Origin: Endozoicomonas sp. G2_1
Lineage (GTDB): Bacteria > Pseudomonadota > Gammaproteobacteria > Enterobacterales > Alteromonadaceae
Reading direction: 5' to 3'
NCBI RefSeq assembly: GCF_017744155.1
Contig: NZ_JAGHQT010000002.1
Location: 124,001 to 188,000, forward strand
Length of the DNA stretch: 64,000 nt
Shown: in pieces, positions 17,886-26,274 of the stretch
How the letters are laid out: each line of letters starts with the position of its first letter
How positions within the stretch are numbered: the first letter of the stretch is position 1
The notes under the pieces: generated by a model
What the model saw: only the letters and a program-made list of their open reading frames with translations
Databases searched by the model: none
Told to the model about the DNA's origin: nothing
Translations under genes and position numbers: made by a program

Positions 17886-19511
17886 ATGAGTAAGAATATT
17901 ACACAAGCCAGCGACTATGACTACGTTATTGTTGGCAGCGGCTTTGGTGGCTCGGTCAGTGCTTTGCGCCTCAGCCAAAAGGGTTACAAGGTTTTGGTGA
18001 TTGAAAAAGGCAAGTGGTATAAAGACAATACCTATGCTCATAGCGCGTGGGATATCAGACGCTGGCTTTGGATGCCACTATTGGGTTTGCGCGGTATTAT
18101 GAAAATTACCGTACTCAGGCATATTACCGTTTACTCAGGTGTTGGCGTTGGTGGCGGTTCCCATACTTATGGTGCAACATTACCAACACCCAAAGATGCT
18201 TTTTTCAAAACCGGCTCTTGGGCAAAGTTACAAAACTGGCAAAATGTCTTAAAACCTCATTACACCGAAGCGTTGCGCATGCTTGGTGCTCAAGACAACC
18301 CTCACTTTACCGAAGCAGATAATGTGATAAAGGACTTGGCGACAAAACTGGGCAAAGAGGACCAATTTCACCCGTCGCGAGTCGCTATTTATTTCTCCGA
18401 TGAAAAAGATCACGGCAAGTTCGTTAAAGATCCTTATTTTGGCGGCGAAGGCCCAGAGCGGCGCGGCTGTATCGAATGCGGCAGCTGTTTTACCGGCTGT
18501 CGCTACAACGCCAAAAATACGCTCGATAAAAACTATCTGTACTTGGCCCAAAAACTCGGTACCGAGATCGTTGCAGAACAGCTTGTTCACGATATAAAAC
18601 CAGCGGGTAACAAGGATGGTAGCGAAGGCTATTTTATTTCATTTAAAAGCTCTAAACCCTACAGTTTACGCAAAAATAATCAGGTAGTACGCGCTAAAGG
18701 TGTCATTTTTTCGGGAGGTGTACTGGGAACTGTACCACTGCTGTTAAAACTCAAAGCCATCGGTTCGTTAAAACGTTTATCTGACCGAGTTGGTGATGAC
18801 ATTCGCACTAACAATGAAACCTTAAGTTCAGTAACTTCGTTCAAAGAAGGCGTTAATTTTGCGCAAGGTGTTGCCATTGGTTCGGTTCTTCATACCGATG
18901 ACCACAGCCATCTCGAACCAATCAATTACAATGCGCAATCGACCTTAGTTAAATTTATCCACGCACCGAATGTGTCGGGTAAAACCATTTTGCACCGAGC
19001 CGCATCATTTGCGAAAACTATGATCACTTCGCCGAAACAAAACTTAAAGGTGCTATTTGCCAAAGACTGGAGTAAGAAGTCGATTATTTTGCTGTTTATG
19101 CAGCACTTAGACAGTACCCTTTCACTAAAACGCGGTTTTGGCGGCTGGTTAACTAGCTCATTGGGCAAAGGCCCAGCGCCTTCTCGTTATATTAAAGAGT
19201 CGGAGTCTATCACCAAAGAAGTTGAAGAAATTGTTGAAGGTAAGTCATCAACTGCGACTACAGAGGCACTGCTTGGTACGCCATCCACGGCCCATATCTT
19301 GGGAGGTGCTGTTATGGGAGCAAGTGAGAACGAAGGTGTTATCAACGATAAATGCCAAGTTTATGGCTATCAAAATATGTACGTTTGCGACGGCTCTATT
19401 GTTTCAGCAAACCCGGGCGTGAATCCATCTTTGAGTATTACCGCAATATCGGAATGGGCCATGAGCCATGTTCCTGATAAGCAAAGCTCTTCGTTAAACA
19501 ATGAGAAGTAA
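17886..19511 (+). CDS. GMC-family FAD oxidoreductase (cholesterol-oxidase-like)
   Basis: A 541-aa flavoprotein. The FAD-binding motif is VIVGSGFGGSVSALRLSQKG at 14-33, and GVGVGGGSHTYGATLP at 85-100 is the second flavin segment. The C-terminal GMC signature region holds HILGGAVMG, CDGSIVSANPGVNPSLSI. Cys195, Cys198, Cys201 and Cys205 form C-x2-C-x2-C-x3-C followed by RYNAKNTLDKNYLYLA, a pattern seen in a subset of bacterial GMC dehydrogenases. It may bind an iron-sulfur cluster or be structural. The family oxidises alcohols such as sterols, long-chain or terpenoid alcohols. It has a good AGGAG site and is coupled with the aldehyde dehydrogenase. Substrate unknown. Confidence 0.85.
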   Translation: MSKNITQASDYDYVIVGSGFGGSVSALRLSQKGYKVLVIEKGKWYKDNTYAHSAWDIRRWLWMPLLGLRGIMKITVLRHITVYSGVGVGGGSHTYGATLPTPKDAFFKTGSWAKLQNWQNVLKPHYTEALRMLGAQDNPHFTEADNVIKDLATKLGKEDQFHPSRVAIYFSDEKDHGKFVKDPYFGGEGPERRGCIECGSCFTGCRYNAKNTLDKNYLYLAQKLGTEIVAEQLVHDIKPAGNKDGSEGYFISFKSSKPYSLRKNNQVVRAKGVIFSGGVLGTVPLLLKLKAIGSLKRLSDRVGDDIRTNNETLSSVTSFKEGVNFAQGVAIGSVLHTDDHSHLEPINYNAQSTLVKFIHAPNVSGKTILHRAASFAKTMITSPKQNLKVLFAKDWSKKSIILLFMQHLDSTLSLKRGFGGWLTSSLGKGPAPSRYIKESESITKEVEEIVEGKSSTATTEALLGTPSTAHILGGAVMGASENEGVINDKCQVYGYQNMYVCDGSIVSANPGVNPSLSITAISEWAMSHVPDKQSSSLNNEK

Positions 19512-19517
19512 GAAGCA

Positions 19518-19545
19518 AAAGCCCAACATTAAGTTGGGCTTTTTA
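19518..19545 (+). terminator. Intrinsic terminator after the GMC gene
   Basis: A hairpin with arms AAGCCCAAC and GTTGGGCTT and a short loop is followed by a T-run, beginning about 7 bp after the GMC oxidoreductase stop. A-rich sequence on the other side means it might also serve the convergent tautomerase gene, which ends at 19575. Confidence 0.88.
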
Positions 19546-19574
19546 ATTAAACATCGTTCAAAGCACTATCGCTT

Positions 19575-19964
19575 TTACTCTCCATGACCGTTTTGAAGCC
19601 ATTCGCAATCATCTTCTTCACCTGGCTCAGGTAGTATTTCTCCACCTTCCATGATCCAACGAGCAGGTATTTCAAACAGCGAGATTTCCATTTGCAGCTG
19701 AGGTATTCTGAGCAATTCAGATACCTTGTCCATCATCAATAACTGTAACTCGTCATTCATGGTAGCCGTTCTGCCCTTCCTCACTGTGCCAAGGATATTG
19801 AGCGCAATACCTCTATTTAGCGGTGCGTTAGTGGAAAAGAGAACATTGACGAAGGTCTCAGGAGCACCGGTTAAACCGCAGTGGACATCCATAATAAGTT
19901 TGGCAAGTTGCTCGCGCTGTTGCACGGGAAGCGAGCTTTGAGTTGATATTGTATATAACGGCAT
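19575..19964 (-). CDS. Tautomerase-superfamily protein (Tautomerase_3-like)
   Basis: A 129-aa protein starting MPLYTISTQ. In the tautomerase superfamily, Pro at position 2 becomes the N-terminal catalytic base after removal of methionine, and the following strand, the helix with QREQLAKLIMDVHCGLTGAPETFVNVLF and the NRGIALNILGTVRKGR segment fit the 4-oxalocrotonate tautomerase / MSAD-like fold. Such enzymes isomerise keto-enol acids or hydrate unsaturated acids in aromatic catabolism. The acidic C-terminal tail (EEDDCEW) is unusual. It sits downstream of the 167-aa gene on the same strand, in the presumed catabolic island. Substrate unknown. Confidence 0.72.
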   Translation of the reverse strand: MPLYTISTQSSLPVQQREQLAKLIMDVHCGLTGAPETFVNVLFSTNAPLNRGIALNILGTVRKGRTATMNDELQLLMMDKVSELLRIPQLQMEISLFEIPARWIMEGGEILPEPGEEDDCEWLQNGHGE

Positions 19965-19990
19965 AGTTTTTTACTCTCTAGCGGCTTTAT

Positions 19991-20452
19991 TTACAGATTG
20001 ACTGAAGTATTGAGGTAACCTTTTTTAAGCTTACCGGCCAGCATTCTAGCCACCATTTTCAACTTCGTTGAACGGCGAGATGATTTAGCAAATCGGTTCA
20101 TTAGTTTATTGTCGAAAGCCTTGAATTTGGCCATATTCGGAGACACTAAAATAATTTCATCTTTGCTACAGTGCGTAATTTTTTGCCACTTATCACATAC
20201 TTCACGCATGAATTCATGACGGAGTGGATCAGGAGTACCGTCTTCAACTGGCATCTGCACGGTCGAGGCGTTTGACAACTCACCAGCGATATACGACTGC
20301 TCGTAAGGAATAGAAATCCAGCAAAACGTTAGCTTAAAGTCTCGCCCAAAATGTCCTTGATAAACACTGGTCAACACAGACTCTAGTTTTAATATTTTAC
20401 TGTCGCCAAAAGCTCCCTGTTGAATGAAACAGGTCACGCGTATGTTCTTCAT
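19991..20452 (-). CDS. Small protein, possible tautomerase-like fold, upstream of the tautomerase
   Basis: A 153-aa protein (from ATG 20452; a longer frame reaches 20494). I do not firmly recognise it. Its order of segments is reminiscent of tautomerase-related proteins: an early strand IRVTCFIQQGAFG, a helix, FKLTFCWISIP, then VQMPVEDGTPDPLRHEFMRE, CDKWQKITHCSKDEIILVSPN. There is no N-terminal proline, so it would not be a catalytic partner of the usual kind. The C-terminus is strongly basic (KSSRRSTKLKMVARMLAGKLKKG). It begins about 240 bp from the divergent Old Yellow Enzyme gene and ends 26 bp before the tautomerase start, so the two probably form an operon. Confidence 0.6.
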   Translation of the reverse strand: MKNIRVTCFIQQGAFGDSKILKLESVLTSVYQGHFGRDFKLTFCWISIPYEQSYIAGELSNASTVQMPVEDGTPDPLRHEFMREVCDKWQKITHCSKDEIILVSPNMAKFKAFDNKLMNRFAKSSRRSTKLKMVARMLAGKLKKGYLNTSVNL

Positions 20453-20693
20453 TATTTTAGTTTCCACGATTGTTTGAACGCCTTTCAATAGCATAGGCTG
20501 AGTAAAAACAATTAAAAAAATGAAAACATTGATTACCCCCTAAGAAAATATTGAATAGGCCTTCAACACAGGGATTACCTGAGGCAAGTTCGATTTCCTA
20601 ATCTCACTAACGCGACCGCAATTTCTTCATAACCCATCTTTGTAGACAAACGTTAAGATAAGTCAAATAACTATGTCATAAAGGTTAAGAAAC

Positions 20694-21923
20694 ATGTCTA
20701 ATTCATCGTCTTTAGCGCAACCAATCAAACTGCGCAGCGGCTCTACTCTGATCAACAGAGTGTGCAAGTCAGCCATGAACGAAACAATTGCAACCGGCGA
20801 AGGCCGTGTTGTTCGAGAGTTTGAAGTGCTATATCGCGCATGGGCTGAAGGTGGTTCTGGTTTATTGGTCACCGGTAATGTAATGGTTGACAAACGTCAT
20901 GCCAACGAACCATTGGCAGTTGCCGTTGAGGACAAAAGAGATTTGTTATTGTTACGCCTTTGGGCCAATGCCGCCAAATCACAAGGCGGACAAATTTGGG
21001 CACAACTTAACCACCCTGGTAAGCAATCACCTAAATTCTTAAATGAACAACCACTTGCACCATCAGCAGTACCATTGGCGAGTGACATGTTTATTCCACC
21101 TCGTGAACTCACTGAGTGTGAAATTTTAGACATTATTGAGCGCTTTGCGACCACAGCGTCTATTCTACAAGAAGCTGGTTTTGATGGTGTTCAGCTGCAC
21201 GGTGCCCACGGTTACTTAATCAGTCAATTCTTATCGCCAAATCACAATAAGCGTGAAGACCAATGGGGCGGCTCTCTAGAAAGTAGAATGCGCTTTGTTG
21301 TCACTATTTACAAAACTATTCGCGAAAAACTAGGTAACGAATTTGGCGTTGGTATCAAGCTTAACTCTTCTGACTTCCAAAAAGGCGGTTTTACTCAAGA
21401 AGAATCAATGGAAGTGTGTAAGGCGCTTGACGAGTTGGGTATCGACCTAATCGAAATTTCTGGTGGTAGTTGGGAAAACCCAGTTAACCGCCGAGGTGAC
21501 CAAAAAGAAAGTACCAAGAAGCGCGAAGCTTACTTTTTAGAGTTTGCCGAACAGCTTAAGCAAAATGTTGAGGCACCTATCATGGTAACAGGTGGCTTTA
21601 GAAGCCAAAAAGCCATGGAAGAAGCAATTGACTCGGGCGCTGTCGACATTATTGGTTTAGCACGACCACTAGTTGTTGATCCAGAGCTACCAAACAAGAT
21701 GTTTAGCAGTAAAGGTAATAGCTCTAGCGTTAAGCCGATCTCAACGGGTATCAAGAAAATCGATGATATGGCGATTATGGAAATATCTTGGTATTCCGAT
21801 CAAATTAGACGTATCAGTGAAGGCAAGCGACCAAAAACCAAAGTACGCGGCATTTTTTCAGTCATTAATGTACTTTACAATTTTTGGAAAAGAGGACAAA
21901 CCGTTAAGCGCGTAAGAGCGTAA
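20694..21923 (+). CDS. NADH:flavin oxidoreductase, Old Yellow Enzyme family
   Basis: A 409-aa TIM-barrel flavoenzyme. NRVCKSAMNETIATGEG gives the early FMN-contact segment, WAQLNHPGKQSP and VQLHGAHGYLISQFLSPNHNKREDQWGGS give the catalytic His-x-x-His region and the family signature, and MVTGGFRSQKAMEEAI with DIIGLARPLVVDP gives the phosphate-binding end. The order is that of the OYE branch with 2,4-dienoyl-CoA reductase-like members but without their C-terminal FAD/Fe-S domain. These enzymes reduce activated carbon-carbon double bonds. It is divergent from the 167-aa/tautomerase pair and followed by a terminator, then by a convergent LysR gene. Confidence 0.87.
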   Translation: MSNSSSLAQPIKLRSGSTLINRVCKSAMNETIATGEGRVVREFEVLYRAWAEGGSGLLVTGNVMVDKRHANEPLAVAVEDKRDLLLLRLWANAAKSQGGQIWAQLNHPGKQSPKFLNEQPLAPSAVPLASDMFIPPRELTECEILDIIERFATTASILQEAGFDGVQLHGAHGYLISQFLSPNHNKREDQWGGSLESRMRFVVTIYKTIREKLGNEFGVGIKLNSSDFQKGGFTQEESMEVCKALDELGIDLIEISGGSWENPVNRRGDQKESTKKREAYFLEFAEQLKQNVEAPIMVTGGFRSQKAMEEAIDSGAVDIIGLARPLVVDPELPNKMFSSKGNSSSVKPISTGIKKIDDMAIMEISWYSDQIRRISEGKRPKTKVRGIFSVINVLYNFWKRGQTVKRVRA

Positions 21924-21944
21924 GCGCATAACGGCAATTTTTTT
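21901..21944 (+). terminator. Intrinsic terminator overlapping the OYE stop
   Basis: Arms 21901-21911 and 21924-21934 pair over 11 bp with one mismatch, and seven T follow at 21938-21944. The left arm lies in the last codons of the gene and the loop includes the stop codon. A weaker hairpin (21949-21956 and 21979-21986) follows and could serve the convergent LysR gene. Confidence 0.75.
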
Positions 21945-22023
21945 GGGCCCTTGGATTTAGCTTCCCCTTTGCTGCGATATCCAAGGTGCTCAGTTTTCAT
22001 TAACTCAATGACTTATCCGTTAT

Positions 22024-22920
22024 TTATGCTGGATTGGTGTTCATGTACTGGGCAAAAATATCGACAACATCTTTAACGATTGGCGCCTTTAATGTTTCTG
22101 GTTTGGCAACACAACAGCAATGCCATTTTACCTCTCTGGTAAAACTCACTTTAACTAAATCTCCCCGCCGAAACTCCTGGCAAAAAAGTGGTTCAGGGCC
22201 AACAGTGGCATAGTCAGAATTCATGACGATACTTTTAGCAATACCATAGTCTTCACAAATGATATCGGGTTCAAAATTACGCCCTTGTAACAAAGCGATT
22301 ACCTGTTTTCCCATACTTTTGGGCACATTAGGCGTGACAACTTTATAGTTGATCACATCTTCTAACGATGCTTGATTTAACTCTGACAAAGGATGAGACG
22401 GCCTTACAGCAACAACTAAGTCTTCACTTGTCGTTAATCTCACTTCAAAATCTTGTGGTACTTCTTCTTGAATAAATGGACCAACGGCGATATCTATTGC
22501 TCCGGTATTGAGCTGCTCTAGTAAGCTATCTGCGGAGACTGCGATCGCAGATATTTTGAATTTGTAATCCTGCTCGGCAAAGTCCAATAAGACCTTAGGC
22601 AAAATAAATTGCTCGATAATAGGTCCGACACCGACATTAACTGTACCGCCGACGTGATTAGCTCGCAACGCTAACTGGCGTTCAATCACACTGAGTTGTG
22701 CTCTTAATTCTGTTGCTTCAGACAATAAGTACTTGGCCGCTTCAGTTGGCACCATGCCGATGTGATCGCGGTTAAACAATTCGAGCTTAATATTGTGCTC
22801 TAACCGGCTTACTTTCTTACTTAATGTCGACTGAGACAAGTTGAGCGCTTCCGCAGCCTTATTGATACTGCCTAGCTCAGTGATGACCTGAATCATATGA
22901 ATGTCCGAAACATCAATCAT
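22024..22920 (-). CDS. LysR-family transcriptional regulator
   Basis: A 298-aa LysR regulator with a helix-turn-helix at about 3-62 (VITELGSINKAAEALNLSQSTLSKKVSRLEH, LFNRDHIGMVPTEAA) and an effector domain from about 90 (VGGTVNVGVGPIIEQFILP). It lies convergent to the Old Yellow Enzyme gene at the edge of the presumed catabolic island and is the only regulator there, so control of the OYE, tautomerase or GMC genes is inferred. The effector would be a pathway intermediate. No terminator of its own is clear apart from the weak hairpin near 21950. Confidence 0.87.
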   Translation of the reverse strand: MIDVSDIHMIQVITELGSINKAAEALNLSQSTLSKKVSRLEHNIKLELFNRDHIGMVPTEAAKYLLSEATELRAQLSVIERQLALRANHVGGTVNVGVGPIIEQFILPKVLLDFAEQDYKFKISAIAVSADSLLEQLNTGAIDIAVGPFIQEEVPQDFEVRLTTSEDLVVAVRPSHPLSELNQASLEDVINYKVVTPNVPKSMGKQVIALLQGRNFEPDIICEDYGIAKSIVMNSDYATVGPEPLFCQEFRRGDLVKVSFTREVKWHCCCVAKPETLKAPIVKDVVDIFAQYMNTNPA

Positions 22921-23440
22921 CTGACTTCCCCCTGCGGCATTGTAATTATTATGAAAAACCTACTGACTTACTATGTAAGCCATTTTAGTTATTATTTTGC
23001 AAAATTATATAAATGACAATAATTTACCTAAACTAGCAATGCAGTTTATAGTATTCATTAGTCGTTAACTACTATAACGGTTAATGAAATTATTTTTGAG
23101 CGTTTGACTGGCCATATTGAACCATCAATATATTGATGGCATTTGACGACAAAACGAATAACGGTGGTAAAGCTCAGCTGTTAGACAAACTGCTAATACC
23201 CAAAAACGTATAGCTAGCAGTCTCTATAGATAAACACTATGGCTATCTATCTTCGCTCATCACTCTAAGTGTTAGTTGGTTTTAAATGGTCTTGCTTACG
23301 ACAAAGGTTGAACGGTGATATATTTCATCATGCTGATGCAGGCTTGTTCAAACAAAATAAAAAAGATATGGAGTTCTGTAACTGATAACTCTGAGACATC
23401 AAAGCACGCGCTAAGGCATAGCGCGTGCTCATCATTAAGT
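22921..23440. other. 520-bp gene-free interval with an 18-bp palindrome
   Basis: I see no credible gene here. The interval holds the LysR promoter region at its left. At 23122-23139 is a perfect 18-bp palindrome, CCATCAATATATTGATGG, which could be a dimeric regulator's operator; it is about 200 bp upstream of the LysR start. At the right end is the terminator of the PEP-CTERM gene. Confidence 0.5.
23403..23429 (-). terminator. Hairpin terminator of the PEP-CTERM gene
   Basis: A perfect 11-bp GC-rich inverted repeat (AGCACGCGCTA at 23403-23413, complement at 23419-23429) with a 5-nt loop lies 12 bp beyond the stop of the PEP-CTERM gene. On the minus strand it is followed by TTTGATGT, a short U-run. 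Confidence 0.7.
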
Positions 23441-24148
23441 CTACGCCACTGTTTTGCGTCGGACTACTAAACCAGCAAGCCCGAGGCCAAGAATAACGAG
23501 AGAAGTTGGTTCTGGAACAGACGTTACATTGTTAATTGAGATATTGTCTATTGCCCAGCGATCAAAAGGAGTACCGCTGTTGCGTACTTGTAAGATTTGG
23601 AAAATAGTATTCGACGTCTGTGCTGCTAATGGCAATACAAACGAGGTAGTATCGAATGTATCTAGAGTTTCTGGGGCTTCGGTGTCAAAAACTTGAGCCA
23701 ATGTAAACGTCGAACCACCATCAGTCGAAAAAAACAAACCAATGTCTTCGCCATTAAACGAAGCGCCAGAAGCCGTGGTAAAAGAGCCACTAGGGTCTGC
23801 ATTCTCAAAGGTACCAAATACTGTGCTACCACTACCACCAATCAATAAATCAAAAGTAAAACTGCCACCCATAGAAAAATCAAAGCCGACAGTTGTTAAC
23901 TGGCGAAGTTGTCCCCCAGACGTATTACTTGTATTCACTGTCGTTTGATTACCAAAAGTCCCTGTCGCGCCATCAAAAGCCAGAACAAACTCACCGGCAT
24001 TTGCAGACGATTGATTAAAACTAAAGTTTGTCGCTGATGCTATCAACGAACTATCAAGAGCTTGGTCATTAAAGTCAATTAATGTCGCAGAAGCCGAGTA
24101 GGTAGAGAGCATCATAGCCGCTCCCAGTATGCCTTTAAGTAGTTTCAT
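23441..24148 (-). CDS. PEP-CTERM sorting-domain exported protein
   Basis: A 235-aa secreted protein. It has a signal peptide (LLKGILGAAMMLSTYSASA), a beta-rich Ser/Thr/Gly/Phe-rich body with no catalytic motif I recognise, and a textbook C-terminal sorting signal: VPEPTSLVILGLGLAGLVVRRK. PEP-CTERM proteins are cut and anchored or released by exosortase (EpsH/XrtA-type) and are often linked with exopolysaccharide and floc or biofilm formation. No exosortase or polysaccharide gene is in this window, so the sorting machinery must lie elsewhere. The FDRWAIDNISINN segment is a common C-terminal beta-sandwich ending in this class. Monocistronic, with a terminator. Confidence 0.85.
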   Translation of the reverse strand: MKLLKGILGAAMMLSTYSASATLIDFNDQALDSSLIASATNFSFNQSSANAGEFVLAFDGATGTFGNQTTVNTSNTSGGQLRQLTTVGFDFSMGGSFTFDLLIGGSGSTVFGTFENADPSGSFTTASGASFNGEDIGLFFSTDGGSTFTLAQVFDTEAPETLDTFDTTSFVLPLAAQTSNTIFQILQVRNSGTPFDRWAIDNISINNVTSVPEPTSLVILGLGLAGLVVRRKTVA

Positions 24149-24424
24149 CGCTTTTCCCTTTATTTATAGTAGTGATATTTATTACATCATCAAAGAATTA
24201 GCAAAAAACAAACCAAAAAGTAATGTGCTGTTTTATATAGCATTAATAGCAAAAAATAAATATCACGTAAAATATGCTGACAGTCTGAAAGCGTCGTAAA
24301 TCCAACATATGGATAGTAAAGAATCCTTCAATAAGTCGATCATACCTTGTTCTTAAATGCCAAATTGGCGTCTAGTAAAGAAATAGCAACAAACTCATAC
24401 CTACTCAAAGACTTCGTCATGAAC
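24149..24424. other. Intergenic region upstream of the PEP-CTERM gene
   Basis: This AT-rich stretch contains no gene that I can support. It should hold the promoter of the PEP-CTERM gene (transcribed leftward). I see no clear operator or repeat in it. Confidence 0.4.
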
Positions 24425-24426
24425 AA

Positions 24427-24456
24427 AAAAGCCAGTTAGTTAACTAACTGGCTTTT
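24427..24456 (-). terminator. guaA terminator, 30-bp perfect palindrome
   Basis: A perfect palindrome running from AAAAGCC to GGCTTTT, centred on GTTAAC, lies about 30 bp beyond the guaA stop. Both flanks carry A/T runs, so the hairpin is a good intrinsic terminator in either direction. Confidence 0.85.
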
Positions 24457-24488
24457 CATTACTCTGTTTTAACAAGATAGTGGAGTGA

Positions 24489-26066
24489 TTATTCCCACTC
24501 AATCGTTGCTGGTGGTTTACCCGAAACATCGTAAACAACACGAGAAATGCCGTCGATTTCGTTAATAATGCGGTTTGATACTAACCCTAAGAAATCGTAT
24601 GGCAAGTGTGCCCAATGAGCGGTCATAAAGTCGATGGTTTCTACTGCGCGCAAACTAACAACCCAATCGTACTTACGGCCATCCCCCATTACGCCAACTG
24701 AGCGCACAGGTAGGAATACGGTAAAGGCCTGGCTCACTTTGTGATATAAATCAGCCTTGTGCAATTCTTCAATAAAAATGGCATCGGCGCGGCGCAGTAA
24801 ATCACAATATTCTTTCTTCACTTCGCCTAGTACCCTTACGCCTAAGCCAGGGCCCGGGAATGGATGGCGGTAAAGCATGTCGTAAGGCAAGCCAAGTTCA
24901 AGGCCAATTTTACGCACTTCGTCTTTAAATAATTCGCGAAGTGGTTCAACAAGGCCAAGTTGCATGTAATCTGGTAAGCCGCCAACGTTGTGGTGCGATT
25001 TAATCACATGTGCTTTACCGGTTTTAGAGGCGGCTGATTCAATAACATCAGGATAAATAGTGCCTTGTGCTAACCACTTAGCATTCTCAAGTTTCTTTGA
25101 CTCTTCTTCAAAGACATCGACGAAAACATTGCCAATGATTTTGCGCTTAGCTTCTGGGTCTGCTTCGCCAGCAAGGCGTTCTAAAAAGCGATCTTCAGCA
25201 TTAACGTGAACAATGTTTAAACCAAAGTGGTCGCCAAACATATCCATTACTTGTTGGCCTTCGTTAAGGCGAAGCAAGCCGTTATCAACGAATACACAAG
25301 TGAGCTTATCGCCAATTGCGCGGTGTAACAGCATAGCCACTACCGATGAATCAACACCGCCAGACAAGCCTAAAATAACTTCGTCATCACCCACTTGCTC
25401 TTTCATACGAGCAATAGCATCGTCAATAATCGAGGCCGGTGTCCATAGCTTTTCACACTGACAAATATCAACAACGAAGTGCTCTAAAATGCGCATGCCT
25501 TGTTTGGTATGAGTCACTTCTGGGTGAAATTGAACGCCATAGAATTGCTTGTCTTCATTGGCCATTGCCGCATGAGCACAGCTTGGCGTTTGAGCAGTAG
25601 TAACAAAACCAGTAGGAATGGTCGCCACTTTATCACCGTGGCTCATCCAAACGTCTAATACCGCATTGCCATTGGCGCCAATGCTGTCTTCGATATGCTT
25701 AAACAGTGCCGATTCTGTGATCACTTCTACACCAGCATAGCCAAACTCTTTGTGCTCCGAGCTTTGAACTGAGCCACCTAACTGCTCAGCCATAGTTTGC
25801 ATACCGTAACAAATACCTAATACTGGCACGCCAGCGTTAAATACATACTCAGGTGCTCGAGGTGAACCCGCTTCAGTTACCGATTCAGGACCACCAGCTA
25901 AAATAACCCCTGTAGGATTAAATTCTTTGATTTGTTCATCAGTAACATCCCATGCCCACAACTCACAGTAAACGCCAATTTCACGAACACGACGTGCAAT
26001 AAGCTGAGTGTATTGAGAACCGAAATCTAGTATTAATACGCGCGATGAGTGGATATCTTTGGTCAT
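24489..26066 (-). CDS. guaA: GMP synthase (glutamine-hydrolysing)
   Basis: GuaA converts XMP to GMP using ATP and the amide of glutamine, the last step of guanine nucleotide synthesis. The 525-aa protein has the class I amidotransferase domain first ([17 protein letters not shown], nucleophile Cys86 in GICYGMQ, and [10 protein letters not shown]), the ATP-pyrophosphatase P-loop [10 protein letters not shown] near 233, then the dimerisation domain ending [16 protein letters not shown], as in E. coli. The ATG at 26066 follows an AGGG site; the frame extends 20 codons further but without conserved sequence. guaB lies upstream on the same strand, 207 bp away, as in other gammaproteobacteria. Confidence 0.97.
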   Translation of the reverse strand: MTKDIHSSRVLILDFGSQYTQLIARRVREIGVYCELWAWDVTDEQIKEFNPTGVILAGGPESVTEAGSPRAPEYVFNAGVPVLGICYGMQTMAEQLGGSVQSSEHKEFGYAGVEVITESALFKHIEDSIGANGNAVLDVWMSHGDKVATIPTGFVTTAQTPSCAHAAMANEDKQFYGVQFHPEVTHTKQGMRILEHFVVDICQCEKLWTPASIIDDAIARMKEQVGDDEVILGLSGGVDSSVVAMLLHRAIGDKLTCVFVDNGLLRLNEGQQVMDMFGDHFGLNIVHVNAEDRFLERLAGEADPEAKRKIIGNVFVDVFEEESKKLENAKWLAQGTIYPDVIESAASKTGKAHVIKSHHNVGGLPDYMQLGLVEPLRELFKDEVRKIGLELGLPYDMLYRHPFPGPGLGVRVLGEVKKEYCDLLRRADAIFIEELHKADLYHKVSQAFTVFLPVRSVGVMGDGRKYDWVVSLRAVETIDFMTAHWAHLPYDFLGLVSNRIINEIDGISRVVYDVSGKPPATIEWE

Positions 26067-26167
26067 ATCAAACCCTATAACAAGTGTAAAAATAACAGCT
26101 TGCTCATTTGCACAACAAACCAGCAAGCTGTTTGGAATTTATATTTAGTCGCTTTCTAACAACGTCA

Positions 26168-26274
26168 AGCTGGCTGGATATTACGTCGAGTTCGAGGCAG
26201 AGACGCGGAGCTTACGAATGTAAGTGAGCACCGACAACAAAGAAATCGACGTAATAGACGTCAGCCTACCAGCT
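26168..26274. repeat. Imperfect palindromic element between guaB and guaA
   Basis: Outer arms AGCTGG...TATTACGTCGA (26168-26189) and its complement (26246-26274) pair with a 7-nt insertion on one side. Inside is a second hairpin, CTTAC-GAAT-GTAAG (26211-26224), followed by TGAG. The guaB stop codon lies within the right arm. The inner hairpin and its surroundings look like those of the 61219-61318 element, which suggests one family. It may end or stabilise the guaB transcript. Confidence 0.55.

Noticed and set aside
26067-26272. Purine or guanidine riboswitch between guaB and guaA
   Set aside because: Only the imperfect palindrome is visible; no conserved riboswitch core could be recognised by eye.
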